Below are positions 51,620 to 63,788 of a DNA stretch of 64,000 nucleotides, piece after piece. The number at the start of each line of letters is the position of its first letter. Positions within the stretch are counted from its first letter, which is position 1. The position numbers and the translations under genes were made by a program. The stretch is taken from positions 7,136,342 to 7,200,341 of the forward strand of contig JAAALK010000289.1 of assembly GCA_019279435.1 (NCBI GenBank), written 5' to 3'. The DNA comes from Zizania palustris (Eukaryota; Streptophyta; Magnoliopsida; Poales; Poaceae). Under the pieces are notes generated by a model. It did no database searches and was not told the DNA's origin. It saw only the letters and a list, made by a program, of their open reading frames with translations.

Positions 51620-51647
51620 ACCGCCCCCTCTTGAAGTTTGCTTGACC

Positions 51648-53852
51648 CTAAGCAAACGCCTGCGGGTATTGTCGCCGAAGATCCTCCATGTCCTCCCACA
51701 TAGCTGTTGTGGCTGCTCTCGGACTCACTTGTACTAGGACCTGTATTCGAGAGATACTATTAATGTCTTCGGTTTTGTAGTCTAGGATCTGAAATGGTAT
51801 AGCATCAGTAGGTACAGCATGAAGCTGTCCTGACAGGGTTTTTGGAGCTCCTAGTGCCCCCCGCAGCTGTGATACATGAAACATCGGATGTATAGTGCTA
51901 GCTTCAGGTAACTGTAATTTGTAAGCAACAACACCTATCTTTGCAATCACCTAGAAGGGACCAAAATACTGAAATGATAATTTGTGGTTACCCTCTTCTG
52001 TACAGAGCTCCGAACATATGGTTGTAGTTTGACAAAGACCCAATCCCCCAACTGGAATTCCCTAAAACTTCTCTTTTTATCCGCTTGCGTTTTCATTTGA
52101 TGTTGAGCTCGATGTAGTTGCTGCTTCAATACCTGATTCATTAATGATCGGTCAGCCAGCCATGCAACCAAGTCAGGAACGGAGCAAGAATTATCGTCAA
52201 TGCCAAACTGTCTGGGGAATGACCATATAACACTTCGAATGGAGTCTTCTTGATTGAAGATTGGGGGCTAGTGTTATACCAATACTCAGCTAGATAAAGC
52301 CATTTCATCCATTTAGTAGGGTAAGAATGCGTGAAACAATGAAAATATATCTCAAGACATTGATTTACTTTCTTAGTTTGGCCATCAGTCTATGGGTGGT
52401 AAGCGGTACTTAAGTGCACTGTCGTGCCAGAACTTTCAAACAACTACTTCCAGAACATGCTTGTGAATATTCTATCTCGATCAGATATTATTACCCTAGG
52501 CATTTCGTGCAACTTGTAAACATCCTTCATGTATGCCTTTACAACTTCCTTAACAGTGAATGGGTGATGTAGAGGTATGAAGTGAGCATATTTCGAAAAT
52601 TTCTCGACGACCACCAGTATGCAATTGTAACCTTCAGACTTAGGTAATCCTTCAATGAAGTCAAGGGTAACAAGATGCCAATGTCCTTCAGGTACTAGCA
52701 GCGGTTGTAATAATCCTAGGTATTGAGTCCTCTCTGGTTTAGCTTGCAAACAGACCACACATTGTTTTAATTGATGCTGAACTATCTTTAACCCTTTCCA
52801 AGCGAATAATTTCTTAAGTCTGTGATATGTAACAAGAAATCCAGAGTGGCCACCAACAGGACTACTATGAGGGCATTAATCAATTTGCTATGCAACTCAG
52901 GGTTATCTCCAACCCAAATTCTGCCTTTGTACCTAAGGAGGCCATCCTTGTAAGTAAAATTTTCGCGAGTTGTTCGGTCTATGGACAACTCTATGATCAA
53001 TTGAGTACTGAATTCATCTAGTAAATATCCCTTACTCACCTCTTCCAGCCACTGGGGCTGACAGCTTGTCATTGAAACCAGTTCTACCATTTCACTGTTG
53101 TCAACCCGGGACAGAGCATCAACTGCATTATTTGTACTACCCTTCTTGTAACACAACTTGTAATGCAGTCCCAACAACTTAACAAAGGCCTTTTGTTGTA
53201 ATGGGGTGGTCAATCTTTGATCCGACAAATGAATCAAGCTTTTATGATCAGTATATATGAGAAATTCACCATGTTGAAAGTACGAACTCCAATGATCAAC
53301 AACTAATAATATAGCCAAACATTCCTTTTCATAGACAGACAACCCCTTAGTTCTTGGTCCCAAGTCCTTAGTGATGTAAGCAATGGGATGACCTTCCTAG
53401 GACAGGACCACTCCAATGCCCAACTCACTAGCATCAGTCTTAATGACGAATGTTTTCGTGATGTCAGGAAGTGCGAGAACAGGTGCATTAATGAGTGCTT
53501 CCTTCAAGGTGACAAAAGCACATTCCGTGTCCTGATTCTAGAGGAATTCCGATTCCTTCTTCAACAGTTGAGTTAATGGTTTGCTTATGACCCCAAAACC
53601 TTGTACAAACTTGCGGTAATAACCAATCAACCCCAAAACCCTCTCGGTTGCTTGATTGTTTCAGGTCTCGGCCACTTGACAACATCTTGTATCTTGCTAG
53701 GATCAGTAGAGACTCCTTCCGAACTAATTATATGTCCCAAATAAGAAAGACCCAATTGACCAAATGAGCATTCGCTGAATTTTACCATCCACTGGTGTTC
53801 ACGCAAGAGTTTCACAACATGTTGCAAATGTTGTACATGGGAATTCAGATTT
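51648..53852 (-). pseudogene. Reina-like pol fragment (element L): RT end, RNase H, integrase
   Basis: The minus strand enters at 53852 in the RT thumb (HVQHLQHVVKLLREHQWMVK, GLSYLGHIISSEGVSTD). RNase H follows (open 53363-52788: GLSVYEKECLAILLVVDHW, IYTDHKSLIHLSDQRL, KKGSTNNAVDALSR). Then comes the integrase core (52758-52444: LVTLDFIEGLPKSEGYNCIL, RVIISDRDRIFTSMFWK) and the C-terminal module with chromodomain-like end (51950-51648: VVAYKLQLPEAS, MFHVSQLRGALG, ATTAMWEDMEDLRRQYPQAF). Frames are shifted and interrupted several times. Gag, protease and most of RT are missing beyond 53852. Confidence 0.8.
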
Positions 53853-54832
53853 GGGTTTTTGAGAAACCAAGGGTTGGTTTCAGAGTTTGTTATGAGTGAT
53901 TGACAGTTTTTACCCTCTGATTCAAAGGGGTCCCTTCGAAGGGGTTCGGAGGTTGTTTCATCGAAGGGTTCAGTGGGTCTGGTTGCTGCAGCTATTGCAG
54001 CGGAGTGTGCCTGTCGGAGGGGTCCGACAGTACACGATGACTGGGTTGTATCAAAGGGTTCGGTACTTTGGGCGGTACACCGGAGTGTGTGCCGAAGGTT
54101 TCTTACCCGGAGAGGTCTCCGGGGTACTGGATACACTTGTCTGCTTGTCTGTGGTGCGCAGGGGACTTCGGAGGCGATGGACGGTTCGTAGCAAGTGAAC
54201 CTGGGTCAAGCGGGAGGCTTGATGCCAGGCGAGCGGGGAGCTCGGTCACGAAGGCTGCGAAGGGGTCGAGGTCAGACCTCGGGTCGAGGTGCGCCAGGAG
54301 AATGCAGAGTGTGGCTCCGGGTGAAGGTACCCCGAGACGAAGTCCTCGGAGGCGAGGCACTTCGAAGGGTACTCCGAATGGAGTGACTTCGAAGTATGGT
54401 GGACAAGTCCTCAGAAATGAGGCAAGACGTTCGAAGTGTGCTCCGGAGGAAGGCACTCGAAGGTATACCCAACGAAGGTCTCAGAAGTCGAGGTGCATCA
54501 AAGGCATGGTCCGGGTGAGGTTCGTCGAAGAGTGTGCTCGAGGAGAGACACTGCGACGAAGTGCTCATGGAATGCTTCGTGCGGAGGCCTTGGACGAAGG
54601 AGGGACTTCAAAGGGTGGTACTCAGAAGGTGGGGCTTCGGAGTGAGGCTGGCTCCGGAGTGAAGCTGACTTCGGAGTGAGGCTGGCTTCGGAGTGAGGCT
54701 GATTCCGGAGTGAAGCTGAGTTGAGGTACTTCGGCCATGCATGGCTTCGGTACACGGACTGACGGAGTTCGAGCTGGGAGAAGCTGCGAAGTCGTGGTGG
54801 TCCACTCCGAAGGTGTTGGTGCGAAGGCCCAA
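53853..54832. other. Unexplained GC-rich segment at the insertion site of element E
   Basis: About 980 bases rich in ttcgaag/ccggag words, with open frames on both strands that look like composition effects. It ends with five copies of a 17-bp repeat (54637-54720). The word usage recalls the non-coding part of Tat elements, but I could not align it to A, B or C. Confidence 0.45.
54637..54720. repeat. 17-bp tandem repeat, five copies
   Basis: Unit (t/c)cggagtga(g/a)gctg(g/a)(c/t)t repeated five times without gaps; the third base pair positions alternate between two variants. Confidence 0.85.
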
Positions 54833-57800
54833 TGTAACACCCCAGAAATTAAAAAGGAATAAAATAAAAAGAAAATATTATTTAAATCATTTCTGAATTT
54901 ATTATTAAAGGAAAAATCCCAAAAGAACCCAAATAAAGCCAAACAGGGAGAAATACTTAAAATCTGGACTTGAAAATTTTATGAGATGAACTAGAGACCA
55001 AGATATAATTTTAGGAATTTTTACAAATTTTTATCAACAGTGGTTCAACTCTTAATCAAATAAATGAATTCCTGGAATTATTTTAAATCAGAAAAGAATT
55101 AAAAATGCTTATTGGGCCCCAACCTCGAAACCTCCCTCCTAAAGCCTTTTAGGCCCAGCCCAACACCGCCCTCTCACTGACAAGCGGGACCCGCCTGTCG
55201 GCGCCGCCCCCCTCTCTCCTCCCGCTCGCACCCCGCCTCGGCCCCACCAGTCAGCCTCCGTGCGCCCGCGTTCGCCCGCTGACTGCCGTGGCCCGCCTGT
55301 CGGCCCTTCCTTTTCTGGTTCGCTCGCTGACAGGTGGGGGCCACCTGTCAGGACCTTCGTCTCCGATGGAAGGGGATCCCCCCCTTCCATGCCGGCGACC
55401 CCCACCTTCTGTTTTCGCCGCCGGCCGCCCGCGCTCACCTGGATCCACCCCGGATCCCTTTCCCTGGCCGCCACCGCCCCTTTCCATCCGATGCCCACGC
55501 GTTTTCGCGCCTTTGGAAAGATAACCGAAGCCTATGGAATGAGATCGCCGGAGTTCTTGGAAACCTTCGGTTTCCTTCCGATTAGGCGCCGCCGGTGACC
55601 CCTATAAGTACCCCTCTGCTCACCGCACTCTGCCCACACCGTCTAAGCCCTAGCCTTCGCCCTCCAGAGCGCCGCTGCGGTTTTTGCGAGCCCCTCCTCT
55701 GCTCCACCTCCGGCGAGACAACGCCGTCGCCTCCGGCCTCCTCCGCCCTAGCCACCGCCACCGACGAGACCACCGGAGCCCGCTCGTCATCGGCCACCCC
55801 TCCGTCGGTCGTGAAGACCACCGGAACGCCGTCGCCGTCGAGCACCCGAAGCCTCCCCGCCGTCTACGCTCGCCACCGGTCACCTCCAGGCCCCCTTCGA
55901 CGCCACCAGAGGTATCATTGTGACCCTCATCACCTCCGCATTCCATTTTTGGCCCTAGCTAGGTCCCTAGGCCCTCGCCGTCGCCGCCATAGTCCCACCC
56001 GAGCCCGCCGTCGCCGGAGACGAAGGGGTACTCGACCCCTTTACGGCGTGCCGTGCCGGACGAGATCGAGGCCATCCGATCACGATCGGAGGGCCACGAT
56101 TAAATCCCTTCGGGATTTAATCCGGGCCCTCGGATCTGATCGAAGGGGTATCGTGCGATCGCAACCGTCGATCGTTACTTAAACCCCCGGATCCATCCGG
56201 TGCGTCCACGTGTACCCGTCTGTCACGTTTTAATCACAGCCGTTCAATTTCATTTAAACGTCCCGCCTCGCGCCCGGCCGCTCGATCTGGATCGGACGAT
56301 CCAGATCGGTTCGGTCCACGCGCACAGTGGTGCGGTCCACCGTGGGCCTGGCTCACCGTGGACCAGAGCCCGTTTTCTGTTTAAATAAAATTCCAGAAAA
56401 TAGTTTAAACTTCAAAAATTCATATCTTGCTCATTTTAACTCCAAATTTCACCATTCAAATTTTGTTAGAACCAGAATATTATTCTCTACACATTAATGC
56501 CATAAAAACAGTATGCTTCTGTTACCCAAAATATTATTGATAAATAAATGAATAAAAACCCCTTAGGGTTAAAATTAATAATACAGAAAATAAATTGGGA
56601 AAAATTCTAAAATATTAAACTTTACTGTTTTGTACAAAACCTTGAAATATTAAAAATATTACTTCACATAATAAAACCTACAAATGTGTATGTTTAATAT
56701 TTGGTGAAAATTATCTGTTTATTGAATGTATTGTTTATTTTCCGTATCGAGAAGACTACGAGTTCGTCGAGGAGCAGGAGTTCTACCCCGAGGTTCCTCC
56801 ATCCCCATTTGCTGAGCAAGGCAAGTCATCGACCACCTTTGTGGACACAGTTGATCATTATTGAGCCCATGATTTAATAAATTATCGCTATAACTCATAG
56901 GTTAATATTGCATTAGTCAAAGATCAAGCCCTACACATATATTTATTAGATCCCCGTCCTTGTGTGCAAACCCAAGCCATGCTTATTGAGCCTCAACTCC
57001 TTGTCACTCTACAAATATTATATTAGCTAGTGCCCAATGTACCGGCACAACTGCTATAGGATATAAAGAATGAGTCGTAGAATAGATGAATTCTGGTATA
57101 TGAAATACCCCGTTATTCTTGTCTCTGGACTCTGTTGGAGTTAGGTATGTTATAAGTATGGTGGGTTCCGGGTGCAAGCTCGGGTTTTGGTATGTCGCAC
57201 CCGGGGCACTATAAGGACCGGTCTGCGGGATCTGTTGCAAAGCACTTCCGTACCAACCACAAGTCTAATGGGTAAGTCCTAACTGGAAGTGTGGAACACT
57301 CCGTCTCACGGCACCATAGTGGAGGGGGCAAGGGGCTAGCCCTCAGGGCGCCTTGTACCGACGATGGCTCAAGAGGGGGTATTGTGGAAACTCGACATGG
57401 CGAGACACGGTACGAAACCTATAAGAGGGTGCTGTTGAGTCGGGGAAGACCATATGGAAGGTTTTGGCACGAGTTCCCGTGTGATGGGTCATCTCGTTAC
57501 ACTTCGGTGTAGGTGATGAGTGCGTGCCTTGTGGGTACAGTGGTACATCTCTGATCAGAGTAAAATCAATCTTTTCGAAAAGCCGAGCCCACGGTCAAGG
57601 GCGGGTTGTGTGACTACTCGCAGTTAGTTTACAAATGGTTTGAACGGTTGAGTTATTCATGGCATGTAAGGACTGTTGTGCGAGGAGGTAAAACGTACTC
57701 CTCGAGTTAGAAGATGATGATGCATTCACATGTTTACCTTTCCGTACTAATAAATTGTTCACATTAAATGCTTACAAATATGCTGCTTCCGCAAAACTAG

Positions 57801-58142
57801 CCACTATCTCCCTTGTTATTATCTTGCATTATACTTGCATTCGGTGGCTTGCTGAGTACATCTGTACTCACCCCGTTGACTTACAACATCAGAGCCAGTC
57901 TACTATGAGGAGGATGAAGGTCTGGAGTAGCGACCCAGTCAAGGCGAGACTGGAAGGAGGCGTTCATCTAGGACCCTTGTTTTATTAGTTTCTCTTCATC
58001 TTTCATTCACTTTTGTATTAATGCGGTCTACGAACCGTGAATGATTACCCGTATTGTACGTGGTCGCTTGATGAACGTCTTGTTTTATTGATTTTCTATG
58101 GAATTTCAATAAAGTCCTGATTTATTAAATCGGGGCGCGACA
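54833..58142 (+). repeat. 5' LTR of element E
   Basis: 3310 bp, TGTAACACCCC to GGCGCGACA. The first 300 bases are AT-rich, then a GC-rich block (55130-56370) with Pro/Arg-rich open frames in all frames that I attribute to composition. After that come AT-rich stretches and the conserved blocks shared with the LTR of H. TATA-like TATAAGTA at 55603-55610. Confidence 0.95.
55603..55610 (+). promoter_or_regulatory. LTR TATA-like box (element E)
   Basis: TATAAGTA at the position where the LTR of element H has TATAAATA; the sequence around (cccctataagtacccc) is conserved between the two. Confidence 0.5.
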
Positions 58143-58145
58143 AGA

Positions 58146-58158
58146 TGGTATCAGAGCC
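58146..58158 (+). other. Initiator-Met tRNA primer-binding site (element E)
   Basis: TGGTATCAGAGCC three bases after the LTR, the standard plant primer site. Confidence 0.95.
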
Positions 58159-58284
58159 GACTTGACTGTAGGAAGCCAAACAGACCTAACCTTAGGACTT
58201 ATATATATATTCGCTATATTTTACAAAAGATTACTTATCCTCTCATCTTCTGAGGTTTTCACAAAATTTTTCTCTCTTTTGTAG

Positions 58285-59097
58285 ATGCCGGTTCACACCA
58301 TGAGCGGGACTCTTCGTGACGAGGCCGGATTCATCCGCGAGCTTCGCGTGCTCGTCGACTTTTTGGGGTTTCCCCATGAGCCTGCGTTCCACGGGATCTT
58401 TCCCGATGCGAACGAGAGCTACTGCGAGGTCACGGTTGTGATCCGCCCCTCTTCCACGCAGCCACCCTTCTACACCCATGGAGTTGGAGGACCTTCATTC
58501 GTGGTGGCCAGCCAGCGAGCCGCTCTCCAGTCCCTCGCCGAGCTTCGACTGGTATACGACTGCCACCTTCGCGACACCGTCTACCGCTTCATGCCCATGC
58601 GCACACCCGGGAGTCACCGCAGCATCTACATCAGTCCCCTCACACAGAGCAGTTCCGCCATCACCCGCACGATGAGACTCTTGGAGGCCATGGACAACCT
58701 CCACACAGAGGCCGTCCTCGACGCAGACAGCCAGCACGACACCATCGACTTCTATCGCCACACTTCGGAGAACCTGACCCGTGAGAATGCCGAGCTCCAT
58801 CGACAGCTTGAGCAGAACCCTCTGTTGACCCTGGAGGTGGAGGAGTTGAGGCGTCAGAACGAGCTCCTACGCCAGGGCGCCATGGTCCACGCCCAGCTCC
58901 GTCAGCAGCTCAGAGATTTGAAGAAGGACATAGAGGAGATCGCGCCTCTTCCGCCTCGCAGGAAGAAACCCCTTCGGATCCCCACTGTGAGGCCCAAGAG
59001 GATCTCCCGCAGCGCACCACCCGCCGGACCATCCAGTTCCTCGACCCCGACCGTCTCCCACGAGCCCGAGATCGAGCCGTCCCCTGAGCTGCCATAG
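58285..59097 (+). CDS. orf0: extra ORF upstream of gag (element E)
   Basis: An intact 270-codon frame between primer-binding site and gag, in the sense orientation. An N-terminal globular part (about residues 1-125: RVLVDFLGFPHEPAFHGIF, SLAELRLVYDCHLRDTVYRF) is followed by a predicted coiled coil at about residues 130-220 (ENLTRENAELHRQLEQ, VEELRRQNELLRQ, QLRQQLRDLKKDIEEI). The C-terminus is basic and Pro/Ser-rich (PPRRKKPLRIPTVRPKR, a likely nuclear localisation signal). ORFs at this place are known as orf0 in the rice RIRE3/RIRE8 type; their function is not established. It has no stop or frameshift, although gag-pol carries one stop. No zinc knuckle or enzyme motif is visible. Confidence 0.85.
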   Translation: MPVHTMSGTLRDEAGFIRELRVLVDFLGFPHEPAFHGIFPDANESYCEVTVVIRPSSTQPPFYTHGVGGPSFVVASQRAALQSLAELRLVYDCHLRDTVYRFMPMRTPGSHRSIYISPLTQSSSAITRTMRLLEAMDNLHTEAVLDADSQHDTIDFYRHTSENLTRENAELHRQLEQNPLLTLEVEELRRQNELLRQGAMVHAQLRQQLRDLKKDIEEIAPLPPRRKKPLRIPTVRPKRISRSAPPAGPSSSSTPTVSHEPEIEPSPELP

Positions 59098-59270
59098 ACG
59101 TAGTTTTACGATTGATTGTTATTTTTATTGCTTGCTTGTATTAGCATTCATGTCAAAATATAAGGCATGAATGAGAGAATAAATAAATGTAACCGCAAGA
59201 ACGGTACCCTTTTGAAATAAAATATAAAGAAGTTCACCAAAATAAATGTGTATACGTTGAAAATTCCAGG
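59098..59270. other. Spacer between orf0 and gag (element E)
   Basis: AT-rich non-coding leader of 173 bases before the gag ATG, containing tgaaataaaat; no other feature seen. Confidence 0.5.
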
Positions 59271-62200
59271 ATGACCAACACCCAGGGATCAGACGCTCCT
59301 CAGAACGGAGGGGATAGTGGCAACCTGCCACAATGGGGAGCCACCGGGCAAAGGCAAGCCCCGGTCGCCAATCACCCCACTTTGGCTGAGATGATGGCCA
59401 CTCAGAATCAGTTGGTCTCAGCCCTCCTGCACCAGATGCAGCAGCAGCAGCAAATGCAAGAGCAGCAGGCTCACCTCTTTCGCCTCCACCAACAGCCCGA
59501 GCTGCCCCGACCTGCCACACCAGCTCCCGCTCCCGCATCACAGCTCTCGGAGTTCCTCCGAGTCCGCCCGCCAACCTTCTCAAGTACCACCAACCCCATG
59601 GAGGCTGGGGATTGGTTGCGGGCGATCGAGAAGAAGCTCGACCTCCTGACCTGCACCGAGCAGGAGAGGGTGGCCTTCGCCACCCACCAGCTTCACGGTC
59701 CCGCCGCGGAGTGGTGGGACAACCACCGCGAGACTCTGCCCGAGGGTCACGCCCCCACTTGGGCGGAGTTCTCGGCCGCCTTTCGTGCCGCCCACATCCC
59801 CGACGGCATCGTTGCCCAGAAGCAACAAGAGTTCCGAGATCTGCAGCAGGGGAGCAGATCTGTCATCGAGTATCTACACGAGTTTAACCGTCTGGCCCGG
59901 TACGCACCAGAGGAGGTCCGTACGGATGCGGCCAGACAGGCCAAGTTCCTTAGGGGACTGAAGGACGAGTTGTCCCTACAACTCATCTCTGGAGATTTCG
60001 CCAACTTCCAAAAGTTGGTGAACAAAGCTATTATGCAGGAGACCCAACAGAATAAAGTTGACCTGAAGAAGAAGAGGATGATAGCCTTCAGGCAAAACCA
60101 GGGTATGGCCCAGAGACCCCGTTTTGCTCCACCCCCACCAGCACCACAGTACCACCCCCGGCCAGTGTATCGCCCGGCGCCACCAGCTGCCAATGCCGGA
60201 GCCAGCCAACCTCGTGCCGCTCCAGCCGCACCGACCGCCCCAGCCGCCCCGGCCAAGAAGGCAGAAATCCTGCGCGACAAGCACGGCAAGCCCGTGGTAT
60301 GCTTCAACTGCCGTCAGGAGGGGCATTACTCCAATTCTTGCCCCCATCCTAAGCGCGTCCAAGGAGTTGCCGTGAACCCCGCCATCCGCGCCCGAGTTAA
60401 TCACGTCACCGCTGAAGAAGCTCAGGCCGCACCAGAGATAGTGATGGGTAAGTTCTTGGTACATTCAGCACTTGCAGTGGTTTTATTTGACACTGGAGCT
60501 ACGCACTCCTTCATATCAACTGATTTTGTGGAAAAGAACAATCTAAACACCGAAGATCTACCCAGAGCCGTACAAATAGTCACCCCGGGAAAACAAACTC
60601 TAGCCCTAACATATAGCCCAAAGGTATGGATAGATATCCACGGCACCTTATTCTGGGCCGACCCCATCCTAATAGAATGCCAAGGCCTAGATCTCATTCT
60701 AGGAATGGATTGGTTAAATAAATACCAAGGCGTAATAGAATGTGCCCAGAGAAAAGTGACTGTGACCAGCGAAGAAGGGACTGCCGTCACGTTTCAGATG
60801 CCAAGACTAAAGATCAGAAGACCAAGACTGCACCAGATTACCCTGGAAGAAATACCAATAGTCTGTGAGTATCCGGACGTGTTTCCAGAGGATTTACCGG
60901 GAATGCCACCCAAGAGGGACATCGAGTTCAGGATTGACTTGGTGCCTGGAACCACCCCTATTTACAAGCGACCATACCGGATGGCCGCTAATGAATTAGC
61001 TGAGATGAAGCAACAGTTGGAGGATCTTGAGAAGAAAGGCTATATCAGACCAAGCACATCACCGTGGGGTGCCCCCGTCATCTTCGTCGAGAAGAAAGAA
61101 GACAAGGAAAAGCGTATGTGTGTAGATTATCGCGCCTTGAATGAGGTAACAATCAAGAATAAGTATCCGTTGCCTCGGATCGATGACCTCTTCGACCAGC
61201 TCAAAGGAGCTACGGTATTCTCGAAGATCGACCTGCGGTCTGGTTACCATCAGTTGAGGATTCGAGAAGAGGATATACCCAAGACGGCTTTCACTACCCG
61301 TTATGGATTATATGAGTGCACGGTTAAGTCCTTTGGATTGACCAACGCCCCTGCATTTTTCATGAATATGATGAATAAAGTGTTCATGGAGTATTTGGAC
61401 AAGTTTATAGTGGTTTTCATCGACGACATCCTCATTTATTCCAAGGACCAGAAGGAGCACGAGACTCACCTCCGGTTAACCTTAGGAAAGCTAAGGGAAC
61501 ACCAATTATATGCCAAGTACAGCAAATGCAAGTTTTGGACGGCAGAAGTAAAGTTCCTTGGACACATCATCTCTGCGCAAGGAATCGCAGTAGACCCTGC
61601 CACCGTAGAAGCAGTTACGGATTGGTTGCCACCCACGAACGTATCTGAGATACGAAGTTTTCTGGGATTGGCCGGATATTACCGAAGATTCATCGAGAAT
61701 TTTTCTAAGATAGCCAAGCCAATGACCAAGTTGTTGCAAAAAGGAGAGAAGTTTGAATGGACTCCTGAATGCGAGGAAAGTTTCCGCACCCTCAAGACCC
61801 GTTTGGTGTCTGCACCTATACTGACCCTACCGGATATCCGCAAAGACTTCCATGTCTATTGCGACGCATCTCGCCAAGGATTGGGATGTGTTCTTATGCA
61901 AGATGGGAAGGTTATCTCTTATGCCTCCCGTCAGTTGAGACCTCATGAGTTGAATTATCCGACCCATGATTTGGAATTAGCCGCCGTAGTGCACGCCCTT
62001 AAGATTTGGAGGCACTATTTGGTTGGAAATCGCTGTGAGATCTTTACGGATCACAAGAGTTTGAAGTATATCTTCACACAGCCTGACCTTAATCTGAGGC
62101 AAAGACGATGGTTGGAACTAATCAAGGACTATGACTTAGGTATTCACTACCACCCAGGAAAAGCAAATGTGGTAGCAGATGCGTTAAGTCGCAAGGGATA

Positions 62201-63281
62201 TTGCACAGCCATGATGATTCAAGAACACGCACCCTCGTTATGTAAGGAGATGGAAAAGTTGAATCTGGGATTGACCACCAGAGCATATCTAGCCACCTTG
62301 GAAACCCAGCCTATTTTATTCGAGCAGATCCGTGAAGCTCAGATGGAGGACCCGGATATAGCTGCCATCAGGAAGAACATGAGACAAGGAAAAGCCCCCG
62401 GATTTTTAGAAGACGAAAATGGCACCATTTGGTTTGGAACCCGGATATGTGTGCCGGATAAACCAGAGATAAAGACCCTTATCCTGAGAGAAGCCCATGA
62501 GACATTGTACTCCATTCATCCCGGCAGTACCAAGATGTACCAAGATCTGAAGGAACGTTATTGGTGGGTTAGCATGAAAAGAGAGATTGCCCAGTTTGTC
62601 GCCGAATGTGACACCTGCAGAAGAGTAAAGGCTGAACATCAGAGACCCGCAGGATTGTTACAGCCACTTAGAGTGCCTGAATGGAAGTGGGAAGAGATCG
62701 GTATGGATTTCATCACCAGACTACCAAAGACCCAACTTGGGTATGATTCTATATGGGTGATCATTGATCGGCTTACGAAAGTAGCTCATTTCATAGCCGT
62801 CAAGACGACCTTTAGTGGTCCTAAGCTTGCAGAGTTATATATGGCCCGGATTGTATGTCTTCACGGGGTACCCAAGAAGATAGTGTCTGACCGAGGAAGT
62901 CAGTTTACCTCTCGTTTTTGGAAGAACCTCCAAGAGGAGATGGGCACGAGATTGAATTTCAGTACCGCCTACCATCCTCAGACAGATGGACAAACAGAAA
63001 GGGTAAATCAAATACTAGAGGATATGCTTCGAGCATGTGTTTTGGATTTTGGAGCCACTTGGGACAAGAGCTTGCCGTACGCTGAATTTTCATACAACAA
63101 CAGCTATCAAGCCAGCCTTCAGATGTCTCCTTTTGAAGCCCTATATGGACGTAAGTGCAGAACGCCTCTACTTTGGGACCGAACTGGTGAATCCCAAGTA
63201 TTCGGAACCGACATTCTTCGTGAAGCTGAAGAGAAGGTACGGATCATCAGAGACCGGCTCAAGACAGCCCAATCACGATAG
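59271..63281 (+). CDS. Gag-pol polyprotein (element E)
   Basis: A single frame of 1336 codons. Gag: Gln-rich N-terminus, Retrotrans_gag domain about residues 95-230 ([32 protein letters not shown]), Pro/Ala-rich linker, zinc knuckle [14 protein letters not shown] at 344-357. Protease: [10 protein letters not shown], Asp407. [12 protein letters not shown], catalytic [10 protein letters not shown] with Asp718. RNase [11 protein letters not shown] (Asp865), FTDHKSLKY. Integrase: zinc region [10 protein letters not shown] and CDTCRRVK, catalytic Asp1146, Asp1207 and Glu1243, the last pair spaced as D-x35-E. One oddity: Lys at 686 (TVKSFGLTN), where this lineage has Met. The frame is cut by TAG at 63279-63281 in a context that expects Gln. 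Confidence 0.95.
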   Translation: MTNTQGSDAPQNGGDSGNLPQWGATGQRQAPVANHPTLAEMMATQNQLVSALLHQMQQQQQMQEQQAHLFRLHQQPELPRPATPAPAPASQLSEFLRVRPPTFSSTTNPMEAGDWLRAIEKKLDLLTCTEQERVAFATHQLHGPAAEWWDNHRETLPEGHAPTWAEFSAAFRAAHIPDGIVAQKQQEFRDLQQGSRSVIEYLHEFNRLARYAPEEVRTDAARQAKFLRGLKDELSLQLISGDFANFQKLVNKAIMQETQQNKVDLKKKRMIAFRQNQGMAQRPRFAPPPPAPQYHPRPVYRPAPPAANAGASQPRAAPAAPTAPAAPAKKAEILRDKHGKPVVCFNCRQEGHYSNSCPHPKRVQGVAVNPAIRARVNHVTAEEAQAAPEIVMGKFLVHSALAVVLFDTGATHSFISTDFVEKNNLNTEDLPRAVQIVTPGKQTLALTYSPKVWIDIHGTLFWADPILIECQGLDLILGMDWLNKYQGVIECAQRKVTVTSEEGTAVTFQMPRLKIRRPRLHQITLEEIPIVCEYPDVFPEDLPGMPPKRDIEFRIDLVPGTTPIYKRPYRMAANELAEMKQQLEDLEKKGYIRPSTSPWGAPVIFVEKKEDKEKRMCVDYRALNEVTIKNKYPLPRIDDLFDQLKGATVFSKIDLRSGYHQLRIREEDIPKTAFTTRYGLYECTVKSFGLTNAPAFFMNMMNKVFMEYLDKFIVVFIDDILIYSKDQKEHETHLRLTLGKLREHQLYAKYSKCKFWTAEVKFLGHIISAQGIAVDPATVEAVTDWLPPTNVSEIRSFLGLAGYYRRFIENFSKIAKPMTKLLQKGEKFEWTPECEESFRTLKTRLVSAPILTLPDIRKDFHVYCDASRQGLGCVLMQDGKVISYASRQLRPHELNYPTHDLELAAVVHALKIWRHYLVGNRCEIFTDHKSLKYIFTQPDLNLRQRRWLELIKDYDLGIHYHPGKANVVADALSRKGYCTAMMIQEHAPSLCKEMEKLNLGLTTRAYLATLETQPILFEQIREAQMEDPDIAAIRKNMRQGKAPGFLEDENGTIWFGTRICVPDKPEIKTLILREAHETLYSIHPGSTKMYQDLKERYWWVSMKREIAQFVAECDTCRRVKAEHQRPAGLLQPLRVPEWKWEEIGMDFITRLPKTQLGYDSIWVIIDRLTKVAHFIAVKTTFSGPKLAELYMARIVCLHGVPKKIVSDRGSQFTSRFWKNLQEEMGTRLNFSTAYHPQTDGQTERVNQILEDMLRACVLDFGATWDKSLPYAEFSYNNSYQASLQMSPFEALYGRKCRTPLLWDRTGESQVFGTDILREAEEKVRIIRDRLKTAQSR

Positions 63282-63746
63282 AAGAGCTACGCAGACAATC
63301 GCCGTCGAGACCTAGCCTTTGAAGAAGGAGATCATGTCTATCTACGAGTCACGCCTCTCCGTGGAACTCAACGGTTTAACATGAGAGGAAAGTTGGCCCC
63401 TCGATATGTTGGACCATTTCCCGTTGTTCGACGCCAAGGCGAAGTAGCTTATCAGTTGGAACTACCACCTTCGTTGACTGGAGTGCATGATGTGTTCCAT
63501 GTATCTCAACTCAAGAAGTGTCTCCGCGTCCCCACGGAACAAGTAGACCTTCAGCAGTTGGATGTCCAAGAGGATCTGACCTATGTGGAAAAACCGGTCA
63601 AGATATTGGAAGTCAAAGAAAGGACAACCAGGAGTAGAGTCATCCGCTTCTGCAAAGTGCAGTGGAGCAATCATCCAGTAGAGGAAGCTACATGGGAAAA
63701 AGAAGATGAACTCAAGGCACAGCATCCTGAACTATTCGAGGATTGA
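63282..63746 (+). CDS. Gag-pol C-terminus with chromodomain, after the amber codon (element E)
   Basis: 155 further codons in the same frame: KSYADNRRRDLAFEEGDHVY, KLAPRYVGPFPVVRRQGEVA, DVFHVSQLKKCL, then a chromodomain (YVEKPVKILEVKERTTRSR, CKVQWSNHPVEEATWEKEDE) and the native stop after LFED at 63744-63746. A chromodomain can direct integration to marked chromatin. It would be made only by readthrough or if the stop is a mutation private to this copy. Confidence 0.9.
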   Translation, partial: KSYADNRRRDLAFEEGDHVYLRVTPLRGTQRFNMRGKLAPRYVGPFPVVRRQGEVAYQLELPPSLTGVHDVFHVSQLKKCLRVPTEQVDLQQLDVQEDLTYVEKPVKILEVKERTTRSRVIRFCKVQWSNHPVEEATWEKEDELKAQHPELFED

Positions 63747-63774
63747 GCCGAATCTCGAGGACGAGATTCTCTGT

Positions 63775-63788
63775 AAGGGGGATAAGAT
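63775..63788 (+). other. Polypurine tract (element E)
   Basis: aagggggataagat directly before the 3' LTR. Confidence 0.85.

Noticed and set aside
54068..54679. 203-codon Arg/Gly-rich frame
   Set aside because: Open in several frames on both strands owing to GC-rich repeat composition; no domain seen.
55595..56182. A 195-codon plus frame, Arg/Pro-rich, that might be a gene
   Set aside because: It lies wholly in the GC-rich block of the element E LTR, has open frames on the other strand too, and shows low-complexity composition without any domain.
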